This document shows positions 44,265 through 53,480 of a stretch of 64,000 bases of DNA, piece after piece. The stretch comes from a bacterium (GTDB taxonomy: Bacteria > Bacillota > Bacilli > Lactobacillales > Streptococcaceae). The stretch covers positions 186,001 through 250,000 of the forward strand of contig CAJNCF010000001.1 of assembly GCA_905221195.1 (NCBI GenBank). The letters run 5' to 3'. The translations under genes and the position numbers were made by a program. The notes beneath the pieces are model-generated. The model searched no databases and was not told where the DNA came from. It was given only the letters and a program-made list of their open reading frames with translations. Within the stretch, counting starts at the first letter, position 1. Every line of letters begins with the position of its first letter.

Positions 44265-45023
44265 ATGACAGAAGCGATTTTACAGGTGTCAGACCTGTCC
44301 GTTTACTACAATCAAAAAAAGGCCTTGAATAGTGTTTCCCTCTCTTTCCAACCTAAGGAAATTACAGCCTTGATTGGTCCATCTGGATCAGGAAAGTCAA
44401 CCCTCCTCAAGGCTATCAACCGCATGGGGGATCTCAATCCAGAGGTGACTACAACTGGTTCGGTGGTTTATAACGGCCACAATATTTACAGCCCACGTAC
44501 AGATACAGTTGAATTGCGTAAGGAAATCGGTATGGTCTTCCAACAGCCAAATCCTTTCCCTATGTCCATCTACGAAAATGTTGTCTATGGGCTTCGTATC
44601 AATGGAGTGAAGGACAAGCAGGTTCTGGATGAAGCGGTAGAAAAAGCCTTGCAACGAGCTTCTATCTGGGATGAGGTCAAGGACCGCCTGCATGATTCAG
44701 CTATCGGGCTTTCAGGTGGACAACAGCAACGTGTCTGTGTTGCCCGTGTCTTGGCAACCAGTCCTAAAATCATTCTCTTGGATGAACCAACCTCAGCCTT
44801 GGACCCTATATCTGCTGGGAAGATTGAGGAAACCTTGTATGGGCTAAAAAATAAATACACCATGCTCTTGGTTACGCGTTCTATGCAACAAGCCTCTCGT
44901 ATCTCTGACAAGACAGGATTTTTCCTTGATGGAGATTTGATCGAGTTTAACGATACCAAGAAGATGTTCCTCAATCCTCAACACAAGGAAACAGAAGATT
45001 ATATTTCAGGAAAATTTGGATAA
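44265..45023 (+). CDS. pstB: Phosphate ABC transporter ATPase PstB, second copy
   Basis: A 252-residue ATPase related to the preceding one (Walker [37 protein letters not shown]). The switch region reads [14 protein letters not shown], so the catalytic switch histidine (THSMQ in the first copy) is replaced by arginine. That suggests this subunit is the degenerate half of a PstB heterodimer, which is inference. It lies 12 nt after the first copy. Confidence 0.93.
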   Translation: MTEAILQVSDLSVYYNQKKALNSVSLSFQPKEITALIGPSGSGKSTLLKAINRMGDLNPEVTTTGSVVYNGHNIYSPRTDTVELRKEIGMVFQQPNPFPMSIYENVVYGLRINGVKDKQVLDEAVEKALQRASIWDEVKDRLHDSAIGLSGGQQQRVCVARVLATSPKIILLDEPTSALDPISAGKIEETLYGLKNKYTMLLVTRSMQQASRISDKTGFFLDGDLIEFNDTKKMFLNPQHKETEDYISGKFG

Positions 45024-45031
45024 GGAGATAA

Positions 45032-45688
45032 ATGATGTTACGTTCTCAATTTGAAGAAGATTTAGAGAAATTGCACAACCAGTTCTATGCTATGGGACAA
45101 GAAGTGCTATCCCAAATCAATCGTACAGTGCGTGCCTTTGTTACGCATGACCGTGATTTGGCCAAGGAAGTCATTGAAGATGATGCAGAAGTAAACGAAT
45201 ACGAAGTAAAATTGGAGAAGAAATCATTTGAAATGATTGCTCTTCAACAACCCGTTTCTCAGGACTTGCGTACCGTTTTGACAGTCTTGAAGGCCGTGTC
45301 TGACTTGGAACGTATGGGTGACCATGCTGTTTCTATTGCCAAAGCGGCAATCCGTATGAAAGGGGAGCAACGCATCCCAGCTGTTGAAGAAGAAATCAAG
45401 AGAATGGGTCGCGATGTCAAGAACTTCGTCGAAGCAGCCCTTGACCTCTATCTGAATGGTTCAGTAGATCAGGCCTATGAAGTAGCAGCCATGGACGAAA
45501 AAATCAACCAATACTTTGATAGCATTCGTGACCTAGCTACAGAAGAAATCAAGAAAAATCCAGATGCCATCGTTACAGGTCGTGATTATTTCCAAGTGAT
45601 TGCTTTCTTGGAACGTATTGGAGATTATGCTAAGAATATCTGTGAATGGGTTGTTTACTTTGAAACAGGTAAAATTGTCGAACTATAA
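45032..45688 (+). CDS. phoU: Phosphate transport regulator PhoU
   Basis: A 218-residue, all-helical protein with two PhoU repeats. The metal-binding sites appear as DLERMGDHAVSIAK (first half) and FLERIGDYAKNICE (second half). It restrains Pst uptake and, where present, PhoR-type kinases. No two-component system lies next to this pst operon, unlike the second pneumococcal pst locus. AAGGAG is upstream and ATG 45032 is followed by another ATG. Confidence 0.94.
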   Translation: MMLRSQFEEDLEKLHNQFYAMGQEVLSQINRTVRAFVTHDRDLAKEVIEDDAEVNEYEVKLEKKSFEMIALQQPVSQDLRTVLTVLKAVSDLERMGDHAVSIAKAAIRMKGEQRIPAVEEEIKRMGRDVKNFVEAALDLYLNGSVDQAYEVAAMDEKINQYFDSIRDLATEEIKKNPDAIVTGRDYFQVIAFLERIGDYAKNICEWVVYFETGKIVEL

Positions 45689-45706
45689 AATAGATTCATT
45701 CTGTAT

Positions 45707-45743
45707 AAAAAGGAGCTTGAAATCAACTAACAGCTCCTTTTTT
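45707..45743 (+). terminator. pst operon terminator
   Basis: AAAAAGGAGCT (45707-45717) pairs with AGCTCCTTTTT (45732-45742). Confidence 0.88.
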
Positions 45744-45784
45744 GAATGAAAAAAATATTTTTGAGATAAAAATTCAAAAAATAC

Positions 45785-45813
45785 TTGACAAGCACCTTGA
45801 ATAGCGTTATAAT
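45785..45813 (+). promoter_or_regulatory. Promoter of the amino-acid-binding lipoprotein gene
   Basis: TTGACA (45785-45790), a 17-bp spacer, TATAAT (45808-45813). Confidence 0.85.
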
Positions 45814-45844
45814 TATACAAAATTAACAGAGAGGTTGTTTATTT

Positions 45845-46660
45845 ATGAAATCAAAAAAATGGATATTTGTTTTATGTAGTCTTCTTGCAAGTTTCTTCTT
45901 AGTAGCTTGCCAGTCAGGTTCGAATGATTCTCAGTCAGCTGTTGAGGCCATTAAACAAAAGGGGAAATTGGTTGTGGCGACCAGTCCTGACTATGCACCT
46001 TTTGAATTCCAGTCCTTGGTTGACGGGAAAAATCAGGTCGTCGGTGCTGATATTGATATGGCTCAAGCTATCGCTGATGAACTTGGGGTTAAGTTGGAAA
46101 TTTCAAGCATGAGTTTTGACAATGTCTTGACCAGTCTTCAAACTGGTAAGGCTGACCTAGCTGTTGCAGGAATTAGCGCTACTGACGAGAGAAAAGAAGT
46201 CTTTGACTTTTCAATCCCTTACTATGAAAACAAGATTAGTTTCTTGGTTCGGAAGGCTGATGTAGAAAAATACAAGGATTTAACTAGCCTAGAAAGTGCC
46301 AATATTGCAGCCCAAAAAGGAACTGTTCCAGAGTCTATGGTCAAGGAACAATTGCCAAAAGCTCAATTGACTTCCCTAACCAATATGGGTGAAGCAGTCA
46401 ATGAATTGCAGGCTGGAAAAGTAGATGCTGTTCATATGGATGAGCCTGTTGCTCTTAGCTATGCTGCTAAAAACGCAGACCTAGCTGTCGCAACTGTCAG
46501 CTTGAAGATGAAGGACGGCGAAGCCAATGCAGTTGCCCTTAGAAAAAATAGTGCTGATTTGAAAGAAGTGGTGGACAAGGTCATCCAAAAACTCAAGGAT
46601 GAAGGAACTTACCAAAGCTATCTTGAAAAAGCAGCAACCTTAACAGAAGTTGAACAATAA
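45845..46660 (+). CDS. Amino-acid ABC transporter substrate-binding lipoprotein, orphan
   Basis: A 271-residue lipoprotein of the SBP_bac_3 family. Lipobox LVAC with Cys22. Ligand-site motifs: ATSPDYAPFEFQ, VGADIDMAQAIADELG, AGISATDERKEVFDFS, AAQKGTVPESM. Such proteins bind polar or basic amino acids or glutamine. No permease or ATPase gene lies beside it, so it must serve a transporter encoded elsewhere. It is monocistronic, with a consensus promoter and a terminator shared with the converging regulator gene. Confidence 0.92.
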   Translation: MKSKKWIFVLCSLLASFFLVACQSGSNDSQSAVEAIKQKGKLVVATSPDYAPFEFQSLVDGKNQVVGADIDMAQAIADELGVKLEISSMSFDNVLTSLQTGKADLAVAGISATDERKEVFDFSIPYYENKISFLVRKADVEKYKDLTSLESANIAAQKGTVPESMVKEQLPKAQLTSLTNMGEAVNELQAGKVDAVHMDEPVALSYAAKNADLAVATVSLKMKDGEANAVALRKNSADLKEVVDKVIQKLKDEGTYQSYLEKAATLTEVEQ

Positions 46661-46663
46661 GAA

Positions 46664-46699
46664 AAAAGCAGAGTTGGAAGTTATTCCAATTCTGCTTTT
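46664..46699. terminator. Bidirectional terminator
   Basis: AAAAGCAGAGTTGGAA (46664-46679) pairs with TTCCAATTCTGCTTTT (46684-46699). The right arm contains the stop codon region of the minus-strand regulator gene. Confidence 0.88.
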
Positions 46700-47952
46700 A
46701 AATAGTCTAAAACATTTTCTAGATTGTCTAAGGACACCTTGGCAAATTGATAAGGGCAGGCACCCAAGTAAGCTTCTTCAAAGAAATCCAAGCCCAGTTG
46801 ACTGTGTTTGAGACTGGCGATTTTAGGATACTGTCGCAGATCTAGTAATAAACCATCATGTAGAGGGAAATGAGGAAGAGGACAAGGTTTGTAAGCTAAC
46901 CTTTCTTCGATTTGCTTCTGGTAAGTTTCTTGATTGGTCAAGCGAGCTAGCCGATTTTTCTCAAATAATTGACTGTCAATATAGAGTGATAGGGCTTTTT
47001 GCATGATGAGGTTGCTGTCGTAATCTAGGATATTTTTGTAGGCCACAAAGGCTTCTTTAATAGCATTTGGAAGGATGAGTGCCGTTATCCGCAGGGCTGG
47101 AAAGAGGCTGGTTGAGAAGGATTTGATGTAAATGACCCGCTCCTCTGTATCTAGATAGTGGAAGGTCTGGCCCTTCTTGGAGTCCAAATCCCCCAGATAA
47201 TCGTCTTCGACGATATAGACACCATACTTGGCTGCTAAGTCAAGAATAGTCCGTTTGTCCTGCTCAGAATAGGAATGCCCCAGAGGATAGTGAAAACGAG
47301 GAATGGTATAGAAAAACTTAATTTTCCCTGTCTTGAAATGACGCTCCAGCTCTTCCAAGTCAATCCCATCAATGCCTCGTTCAATTGTTTGATAGTCCAA
47401 TCCCTGGGCAATCAAGAGGCGATTCATTCGATGGTAGGTCGGTTGTTCTACCAAGATTTCCTTGGCTTGGCTAGGAAAGGAAATTTGAGAGAGGATGAAA
47501 AGAGCTTGTTGAGTTCCAGAAGTCAGTACCAGTTGGTCAGCCTTGCAGTAGAGGGCTTGCTCAAAGAGTAGTTTGTGAATGGACTGTCTTAGGTCTTCTA
47601 ATCCTTCTTGATTGTCATAGTAGTTGAAAAGGTAGTTTTCTCGGCCAATCAAGGTTTCATTGACACAGAGTCGGAAATCATCGTAGGCACTGGCATGTTC
47701 ATCAGTGACTTCGATTTCTAAATCCTGGTGTTGCCCTTGTTCTAGGACATAGTAACCACTCTGGGGCTTGGCATAGAGGTATTGCTCGTACCGTAATTCC
47801 AGCAGGGCTCTTTGAATGGTATCCTTGCTACAGTGAAAGTCAAGGCTCAGTTGACGGATAGAAGGCAGGCGGCTTCCCGTCGGAAAACGTCCAGACTCGA
47901 TGCCATTTTTTAGATAGGAAACGACCTCTTGGTACTTGCTTTGTTTCTTCAT
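46681..47952 (-). CDS. MocR-type GntR regulator with aminotransferase-like domain
   Basis: A 423-residue regulator: an N-terminal GntR winged helix (about 1-70; GSRLPSIRQLSLDFHCSKDTIQRAL) fused to a fold-type I aminotransferase-like domain (about 100-423). TSGTQQALFILSQ and the PLP-binding Lys in YIKSFSTSLFPALR are visible. Such proteins sense PLP or amino-acid adducts. AGGGAGG precedes ATG 47952. It is divergent from budA, so it may regulate budA, itself, or the lipoprotein gene with which it converges; this is inference from position. Confidence 0.9.
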   Translation of the reverse strand: MKKQSKYQEVVSYLKNGIESGRFPTGSRLPSIRQLSLDFHCSKDTIQRALLELRYEQYLYAKPQSGYYVLEQGQHQDLEIEVTDEHASAYDDFRLCVNETLIGRENYLFNYYDNQEGLEDLRQSIHKLLFEQALYCKADQLVLTSGTQQALFILSQISFPSQAKEILVEQPTYHRMNRLLIAQGLDYQTIERGIDGIDLEELERHFKTGKIKFFYTIPRFHYPLGHSYSEQDKRTILDLAAKYGVYIVEDDYLGDLDSKKGQTFHYLDTEERVIYIKSFSTSLFPALRITALILPNAIKEAFVAYKNILDYDSNLIMQKALSLYIDSQLFEKNRLARLTNQETYQKQIEERLAYKPCPLPHFPLHDGLLLDLRQYPKIASLKHSQLGLDFFEEAYLGACPYQFAKVSLDNLENVLDYLKAELE

Positions 47953-47977
47953 TCCAAACCTCCCTTGATTTTGTTAC

Positions 47978-48006
47978 ATTGTACCTTTTTTTTTTCTTCT
48001 TGGCAA
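47978..48006 (-). promoter_or_regulatory. Promoter of the MocR gene with homopolymer spacer
   Basis: On the minus strand, TTGCCA (complement of 48001-48006), a 17-bp spacer, and TACAAT (complement of 47978-47983). Ten consecutive A residues (plus-strand T at 47986-47995) make up most of the spacer. Confidence 0.7.
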
Positions 48007-48026
48007 TGTCTAGAGTGTCTCTCTCG

Positions 48027-48055
48027 TTCACATCTAGGGGCAAATATGGTATACT
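48027..48055 (+). promoter_or_regulatory. budA promoter
   Basis: TTCACA (48027-48032), a 17-bp spacer, TATACT (48050-48055) with TGG before it. Confidence 0.7.
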
Positions 48056-48093
48056 TAGGAGTAAGATTTATAGAATAACAGACAAGAAAGTGA

Positions 48094-48825
48094 ATGGATA
48101 AGAACGTGCAGGAACCAGTGAAATTATTTCAATACAATACTCTTGGAGCCTTGATGGCTGGCCTTTATGGTGGGACTATGACAGTAGGAGAATTGCTAGA
48201 GCATGGTGACCTTGGTTTGGGAACCTTGGATTCCATTGATGGAGAATTGATTGTCTTGGATGGCAAGGCTTATCAGGCAAAGGGATCAGGAGAGCAGCCA
48301 GAAATTGTAGAAGTGTCACCAGATGCCCTTATTCCTTACGCTGCAGTGGTACCGCATCAGGCAGAGGTCATTTTCCGCCAGCGCTTTGAGATGACGGACA
48401 AGGAATTGGAAGAACGAATCGAGTCTTATTATGATGGGGAAAATCTTTTCCGCTCAATCAAGATTCGTGGGGAATTTTCACATATGCATGTGCGCATGAT
48501 TCCCAAGTCGACACCAGATACTAAGTTTGCTGAGGTCGCAACTCGCCAACCAGAATATAGTCGTGAAAATGTGGCGGGGACCATCGTTGGTTTCTGGACG
48601 CCAGAGATTTTCCATGGGGTCAGTGTGGCAGGCTACCATCTGCACTTTATTTCAGATGATTTGACCTTCGGTGGACATGTCATGGACTTTGTCATCAAGG
48701 AAGGGATTATCGAGGTGGGAGCAGTTGACCAGTTGGACCAACGTTTCCCAGTCCAAGACCGTCAATACTTGTTTGCTAAGTTCAATGTTGAAGAGATGAG
48801 AAAAGATATTGAAAAGGCAGAATAG
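48094..48825 (+). CDS. budA: Alpha-acetolactate decarboxylase
   Basis: A 243-residue enzyme converting alpha-acetolactate to acetoin, which diverts pyruvate from acid end products and balances branched-chain amino-acid synthesis. Family motifs: FQYNTLGALMAGLYGG, LGLGTLDSIDGELI, and zinc ligands in GYHLHFI and GGHVMDF. The start is ATG 48094 with a weak ribosome site (AAGAAAG). Divergent from the MocR regulator; the YhfC gene follows 9 nt later. No acetolactate synthase gene lies in the window. Confidence 0.95.
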   Translation: MDKNVQEPVKLFQYNTLGALMAGLYGGTMTVGELLEHGDLGLGTLDSIDGELIVLDGKAYQAKGSGEQPEIVEVSPDALIPYAAVVPHQAEVIFRQRFEMTDKELEERIESYYDGENLFRSIKIRGEFSHMHVRMIPKSTPDTKFAEVATRQPEYSRENVAGTIVGFWTPEIFHGVSVAGYHLHFISDDLTFGGHVMDFVIKEGIIEVGAVDQLDQRFPVQDRQYLFAKFNVEEMRKDIEKAE

Positions 48826-48834
48826 GAGAAGAAA

Positions 48835-49587
48835 ATGACCACTCATATTATCATTACCATGGTGCTGTTGCTTGCTCTCTTGCTAGGAAGCATTTGGTAT
48901 GCCAAAAAGAAATACCAGATCAATCTAGCTGTCTTGGGTTTGGGGGCTGTTGCCTTCTTTGTTTCTTCGCAGATTTTGGAAAAACTGGTCCATATCTTGA
49001 TTTTGCATCCTCAAAAGGACGGTAGTATTGCCCTCTTGCAGGAACATCCGCTTGTCTATATCCTCTATGGACTAGCCATGGCAGCATTTTTTGAGGAAAC
49101 AGCTCGTCTTGTTTTCTTCAAATGGTTGGAGAAAAAGAGAAGTTTGGAAAAGGCAGACGCCTTGGCCTATGGACTGGGGCATGGTGGCCTGGAATTGATT
49201 TTCCTGGGCCTTACTAGTTTGATTAATCTTTATATCGTGCTTTCAGCAGTTCAAACGCAAAATCCACAGGTCATGCAATTGCTGTCTGAAAATATGTTGA
49301 AAACCATCCAGTCGCTATCAGTCTGGCAGATTTATTTGCTTGGTTTTGAACGGATTTTGGCTTTAGGATTCCAATTGCTGTTGACAGTTTGGGTTTACCA
49401 AGCTGTTCGCCAGAAGAAATGGACTTATCTCCTAGCGGCCTATGGCCTACATGCCTTCTTTGATCTAGCACCATCTCTAGCCCAAGTTGGCTGGTTAACC
49501 AATCCAGTCTTGGTGGAAGTTGTCCTAGCACTTGAGCTCGTTCTGGTTGCCTATGTAACTAAGGTAATCTTTTGCAAAAAATCATAA
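48835..49587 (+). CDS. YhfC family intramembrane protease-like protein
   Basis: A 250-residue membrane protein with about seven helices. FFEETARLVFF carries the paired Glu and Arg, and GHGGLE and LHAFFDLAP carry the His and Asp expected for a YhfC/CPBP-like (Abi-type) intramembrane metalloprotease. AGGAGAAG precedes the ATG, 9 nt after budA. Abi-type proteins act in prenylated-peptide processing or bacteriocin self-immunity; the role of this one is unknown. Confidence 0.87.
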   Translation: MTTHIIITMVLLLALLLGSIWYAKKKYQINLAVLGLGAVAFFVSSQILEKLVHILILHPQKDGSIALLQEHPLVYILYGLAMAAFFEETARLVFFKWLEKKRSLEKADALAYGLGHGGLELIFLGLTSLINLYIVLSAVQTQNPQVMQLLSENMLKTIQSLSVWQIYLLGFERILALGFQLLLTVWVYQAVRQKKWTYLLAAYGLHAFFDLAPSLAQVGWLTNPVLVEVVLALELVLVAYVTKVIFCKKS

Positions 49588-49588
49588 G

Positions 49589-49612
49589 AAAAAGAGGGAA
49601 ACCTCTTTTTTT
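49589..49612 (+). terminator. Terminator after the YhfC gene
   Basis: AAAAAGAGG, loop GAAA, CCTCTTTTTTT. Confidence 0.85.
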
Positions 49613-49642
49613 GTGCAAAAACCAAACAAGGTCTTTTTATGG

Positions 49643-49671
49643 TCGTCAAATGGTCTTAAAAATGGTATAAT
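49643..49671 (+). promoter_or_regulatory. murB promoter
   Basis: TCGTCA (49643-49648), a 17-bp spacer, TATAAT (49666-49671) with TGG before it. Confidence 0.65.
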
Positions 49672-49700
49672 GGAATGAATTTTGTAAAAGGAAGAGTGTC

Positions 49701-50606
49701 ATGTCAGTAAAAGAAAACATGCTTGAAATCTTAGAAGGGATTGATATCCGTTTCAAGGAACCCTTGCATAGCTATAGTTATACAAAAGTAGGTGGAGAGG
49801 CCGATTATTTGGTCTTTCCACGAAATCGTTTTGAGTTGGCTCGCGTTGTGAAATTTGCCAATCAAGAAAATATTCCTTGGTTGGTCCTTGGAAATGCCAG
49901 CAACATCATCGTTCGTGATGGTGGAATTCGTGGATTTGTCATCTTGTGTGACAAGCTCAATAATGTTTCTGTTGATGGCTATACTATTGAAGCAGAAGCT
50001 GGGGCGAATTTGATTGAAACAACTCGCATTGCCCTTCGTCATAGTTTGACTGGCTTTGAGTTTGCTTGTGGCATTCCAGGGAGCGTCGGTGGTGCGGTCT
50101 TTATGAATGCGGGTGCCTATGGTGGCGAGATTTCCCATATCTTGCAGTCTTGTAAGGTCTTGACCAAGGATGGAGAAATCGAAACTCTGTCTGCCAAGGA
50201 TTTGGCTTTTGGTTATCGCCATTCAGCTATTCAGGAGTCAGGTGCAGTTGTCTTGTCAGCTAAATTTGCTTTAGCTCCAGGAACCCATCAGGTTATCAAG
50301 CAAGAAATGGACCGCTTGACGCACCTACGTGAGCTCAAACAACCTTTAGAATACCCATCTTGTGGTTCGGTCTTTAAGCGTCCAGTCGGGCATTTTGCAG
50401 GTCAATTAATTTCAGAGGCTGGCTTGAAAGGCTATCGTATCGGTGGTGTAGAAGTGTCTGAAAAGCACGCAGGATTTATGATCAATGTCGCAGACGGAAC
50501 GGCCAAAGACTACGAGGATTTGATTGAGTCTGTGATTGAAAAAGTCAAGGAGCACTCAGGTATTACGCTTGAAAGAGAAGTTCGAATTCTGGGTGAAAGT
50601 AAGTAG
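49701..50606 (+). CDS. murB: UDP-N-acetylenolpyruvoylglucosamine reductase
   Basis: A 301-residue FAD enzyme that reduces UDP-GlcNAc-enolpyruvate to UDP-MurNAc, the second committed step of peptidoglycan precursor synthesis. Motifs: [30 protein letters not shown] for [23 protein letters not shown], and [11 protein letters not shown] with the catalytic serine region. It has the type IIb layout without the tyrosine loop of E. coli MurB. In pneumococcus it precedes potABCD as here. Confidence 0.96.
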   Translation: MSVKENMLEILEGIDIRFKEPLHSYSYTKVGGEADYLVFPRNRFELARVVKFANQENIPWLVLGNASNIIVRDGGIRGFVILCDKLNNVSVDGYTIEAEAGANLIETTRIALRHSLTGFEFACGIPGSVGGAVFMNAGAYGGEISHILQSCKVLTKDGEIETLSAKDLAFGYRHSAIQESGAVVLSAKFALAPGTHQVIKQEMDRLTHLRELKQPLEYPSCGSVFKRPVGHFAGQLISEAGLKGYRIGGVEVSEKHAGFMINVADGTAKDYEDLIESVIEKVKEHSGITLEREVRILGESK

Positions 50607-50765
50607 GAAGCTTTAGTTAAAAAGCTGCTGCTATATCATGGAAAGGGGGTGAAAGCCTATCGTTAGTGCAGAAATATGTAGGCAGTTTCATCTCCTACAC
50701 GAGGTAGTAGCGGCCTGACAGAGCCCTGATCTGTTAATCTATGAAAAAGAAGGAATAAATGACAA
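50607..50765 (+). promoter_or_regulatory. Structured leader between murB and potA
   Basis: A 159-nt region with several stems: TGACAGA (50716-50722) with TCTGTTA (50730-50736); TGTAGG (50677-50682) with CCTACA (50694-50699); and an alternative hairpin CTAC-ACGAG-GTAG (50695-50707) that cannot form together with the second. None is followed by a T run. The G+C content and pairing are higher than in typical spacers here, suggesting a cis-acting RNA for potA. I could not match it to a known riboswitch class. Confidence 0.5.
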
Positions 50766-50785
50766 TTGAAAAAACCAATTATTGA
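50759..50785 (+). CDS. Possible 8-codon minigene overlapping the potA start
   Basis: ATG 50759 with AAGGA 4-5 nt upstream reads MTIEKTNY and stops at TGA 50783-50785. It overlaps the first codons of potA in another frame, whereas the potA TTG lies about 11 nt from the same ribosome site. A ribosome using this ATG would not make PotA. No peptide function can be claimed. Confidence 0.35.
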   Translation: MTIEKTNY

Positions 50786-51923
50786 ATTCAAAAACGTCTC
50801 TAAAGTTTTTGAAGACAGCAACACCAAGGTTCTCAAAGACATCAACTTTGAGTTGGAAGAAGGGAAATTCTACACCCTTCTAGGCGCATCTGGTTCAGGG
50901 AAATCAACTATCCTAAATATTATTGCAGGTTTACTGGATGCGACGACAGGAGATATTTTGCTGGACGGTGTCCGTATCAATGACATCCCAACCAACAAGC
51001 GAGACGTCCATACTGTCTTCCAATCTTATGCCTTGTTCCCACATATGAATGTGTTTGAAAATGTTGCCTTTCCACTCCGCTTGCGTAAGATTGACAAGAA
51101 AGAAATCGAGCAGCGTGTAGCGGAAGTTCTCAAGATGGTTCAGTTGGAAGGTTATGAAAAACGTTCCATCCGTAAACTTTCTGGGGGACAACGTCAGCGT
51201 GTGGCTATCGCTCGTGCTATCATCAACCAACCCCGTGTGGTCTTATTGGACGAGCCTTTGTCAGCGCTGGACTTGAAATTGCGAACAGACATGCAGTACG
51301 AACTGCGTGAACTACAACAACGATTGGGCATTACCTTTGTCTTTGTTACTCACGATCAGGAAGAAGCCCTTGCCATGAGTGACTGGATTTTCGTTATGAA
51401 TGATGGCGAGATTGTCCAGTCTGGAACGCCTGTGGACATCTATGATGAGCCAATTAACCACTTTGTTGCCACCTTTATCGGTGAGTCAAATATCTTGCCA
51501 GGTACCATGATTGAGGACTACTTGGTTGAGTTTAACGGCAAACGCTTCGAAGCGGTCGATGGGGGGATGAAGCCAAATGAGCCTGTCGAGGTTGTGATTC
51601 GTCCAGAGGACTTGCGGATTACCCTTCCTGAAGAAGGCAAGCTCCAAGTTAAGGTCGATACCCAGCTCTTCCGTGGGGTGCACTATGAAATTATTGCCTA
51701 TGATGAACTTGGAAATGAATGGATGATCCACTCAACTCGTAAGGCCATCGTGGGTGAGGAAATCGGTCTGGACTTTGAGCCAGAAGATATCCACATCATG
51801 CGTCTCAATGAAACCGAAGAAGAGTTCGATGCTCGTATCGAAGAGTACGTGGAAATCGAAGAGCAAGAAGCAGGTCTGATCAATGCAATCGAGGAGGAAA
51901 GAGATGAAGAAAACAAGCTCTAA
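50766..51923 (+). CDS. potA: Spermidine/putrescine ABC transporter ATPase PotA
   Basis: A 385-residue ATPase powering polyamine import by PotBCD. Walker [10 protein letters not shown], signature [14 protein letters not shown], Walker [13 protein letters not shown], switch His in FVTHDQEEA, and a C-terminal TOBE/MOP domain (about 240-340) ending in an acidic tail. The start is TTG 50766 ([11 protein letters not shown]), the only start preserving the family N-terminus; the ribosome site AAGGA is rather distant. It overlaps potB by 20 nt. Confidence 0.95.
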   Translation: MKKPIIEFKNVSKVFEDSNTKVLKDINFELEEGKFYTLLGASGSGKSTILNIIAGLLDATTGDILLDGVRINDIPTNKRDVHTVFQSYALFPHMNVFENVAFPLRLRKIDKKEIEQRVAEVLKMVQLEGYEKRSIRKLSGGQRQRVAIARAIINQPRVVLLDEPLSALDLKLRTDMQYELRELQQRLGITFVFVTHDQEEALAMSDWIFVMNDGEIVQSGTPVDIYDEPINHFVATFIGESNILPGTMIEDYLVEFNGKRFEAVDGGMKPNEPVEVVIRPEDLRITLPEEGKLQVKVDTQLFRGVHYEIIAYDELGNEWMIHSTRKAIVGEEIGLDFEPEDIHIMRLNETEEEFDARIEEYVEIEEQEAGLINAIEEERDEENKL

Positions 51924-52710
51924 ACTCTTTGTAGTGCCCTACATGCTCTGGATTGCCCTCTTTGTGTTGGCACCCTTGGTCTTGATTTTTGGTCAATCCT
52001 TTTTCAACATCGAAGGCCAGTTCAGTTTAGAAAACTATAAATCCTACTTTGCGTCACAAAACTTGACCTATCTAAAGATGAGTTTCAACTCAGTACTTTA
52101 TGCAGGAATTGTGACCTTTGTAACCCTCCTTATCAGCTATCCGACAGCCCTCTTTTTGACCCGTCTCAAGCATCGTCAACTATGGCTTATGCTGATTATC
52201 CTGCCTACCTGGATCAATTTGCTCCTCAAAGCCTATGCCTTTATCGGGATTTTTGGTCAGAATGGCTCTATTAACCAATTCTTGGAATTTATCGGAATCG
52301 GTTCACAACAGTTGCTCTTTACCGATTTCTCATTTATTTTTGTCGCAAGCTACATCGAGCTTCCCTTTATGATTTTGCCGATTTTTAATGTCTTGGATGA
52401 TATGGATAACAACCTCATCAATGCCAGCTATGACCTCGGTGCGACCAAGTGGGAGACCTTCCGTCATGTCATCTTCCCTCTATCGATGAATGGAGTGAGA
52501 AGTGGGGTCCAATCCGTCTTTATCCCCAGCTTGAGTCTCTTCATGCTGACCCGTTTGATTGGTGGGAACCGCGTTATCACGCTGGGAACGGCTATTGAGC
52601 AGAACTTCCTGACCAATGACAACTACGGTATGGGTTCAACCATCGGTGTGATTCTCATCCTGACCATGTTCATCACCATGTGGGTGACCAAGGAAAGGAG
52701 AGAACGATGA
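51904..52710 (+). CDS. potB: Spermidine/putrescine ABC transporter permease PotB
   Basis: A 268-residue permease with six helices and an EAA-like loop ([26 protein letters not shown]). ATG 51904 is preceded by AGGAGG within the end of potA. It overlaps potC by 4 nt. Confidence 0.95.
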   Translation: MKKTSSKLFVVPYMLWIALFVLAPLVLIFGQSFFNIEGQFSLENYKSYFASQNLTYLKMSFNSVLYAGIVTFVTLLISYPTALFLTRLKHRQLWLMLIILPTWINLLLKAYAFIGIFGQNGSINQFLEFIGIGSQQLLFTDFSFIFVASYIELPFMILPIFNVLDDMDNNLINASYDLGATKWETFRHVIFPLSMNGVRSGVQSVFIPSLSLFMLTRLIGGNRVITLGTAIEQNFLTNDNYGMGSTIGVILILTMFITMWVTKERRER

Positions 52711-53480
52711 AAAAATTTGCCAACCTTTATCTGGGACTAGTCTTTCTTGTCCTCTATCTACCGATTTTTTACTTGATTGGCTATGCTTTTAACGCAGGCA
52801 ATGACATGAACAGCTTTACAGGCTTTAGCTTGAACCATTTTAAAACCATGTTTGGCGATGGTCGTCTCATGTTGATTGTGACTCAGACCTTTTTCTTGGC
52901 CTTCCTATCAGCCTTGATTGCGACCATTATCGGGACTTTTGGTGCCATTTACATCTACCAGTCTCGTAAGAAATACCAAGAAGCCTTTCTATCACTTAAT
53001 AATATCCTCATGGTTGCGCCTGATGTTATGATTGGTGCCAGCTTCTTGATTCTCTTTACCCAACTCAAGTTTTCACTTGGCTTTGTGACCGTTCTCTCTA
53101 GTCACGTGGCTTTCTCCATTCCTATCGTGGTCTTGATGGTCTTGCCTCGTCTCAAGGAAATGAACGGAGACATGATTCATGCGGCCTATGACTTGGGAGC
53201 TAGTCAATTTCAGATGTTCAAGGCAATCATGCTTCCTTACCTGACTCCGTCTATCATTGCAGGTTATTTCATGGCCTTCACCTATTCACTAGATGACTTT
53301 GCTGTGACCTTCTTTGTGACTGGAAATGGCTTTTCAACCCTGTCAGTCGAGATTTATTCTCGTGCTCGTAAGGGGATTTCCCTAGAAATCAATGCCCTGT
53401 CTGCCCTTGTCTTTCTCTTTAGTATTATCCTAGTTGTTGGATATTACTTTATCTCACGTGAGAAGGAGGAGCAAGCATGA
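52707..53480 (+). CDS. potC: Spermidine/putrescine ABC transporter permease PotC
   Basis: A 257-residue permease, six helices, EAA loop IHAAYDLGASQFQMFKAIMLPYLTPS. ATG 52707 overlaps the potB stop (ATGA); AAAGGAG upstream. It overlaps potD by 4 nt. Confidence 0.95.
   Translation: MKKFANLYLGLVFLVLYLPIFYLIGYAFNAGNDMNSFTGFSLNHFKTMFGDGRLMLIVTQTFFLAFLSALIATIIGTFGAIYIYQSRKKYQEAFLSLNNILMVAPDVMIGASFLILFTQLKFSLGFVTVLSSHVAFSIPIVVLMVLPRLKEMNGDMIHAAYDLGASQFQMFKAIMLPYLTPSIIAGYFMAFTYSLDDFAVTFFVTGNGFSTLSVEIYSRARKGISLEINALSALVFLFSIILVVGYYFISREKEEQA

Noticed and set aside
50607..50765. Known riboswitch (guanidine-II, preQ1 or similar) upstream of potA
   Set aside because: One CTAC-ACGAG-GTAG hairpin recalls an ACGR loop, but the second required hairpin is missing and the downstream genes are polyamine importers. 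No known class fits, so it is reported only as an unassigned structured leader.
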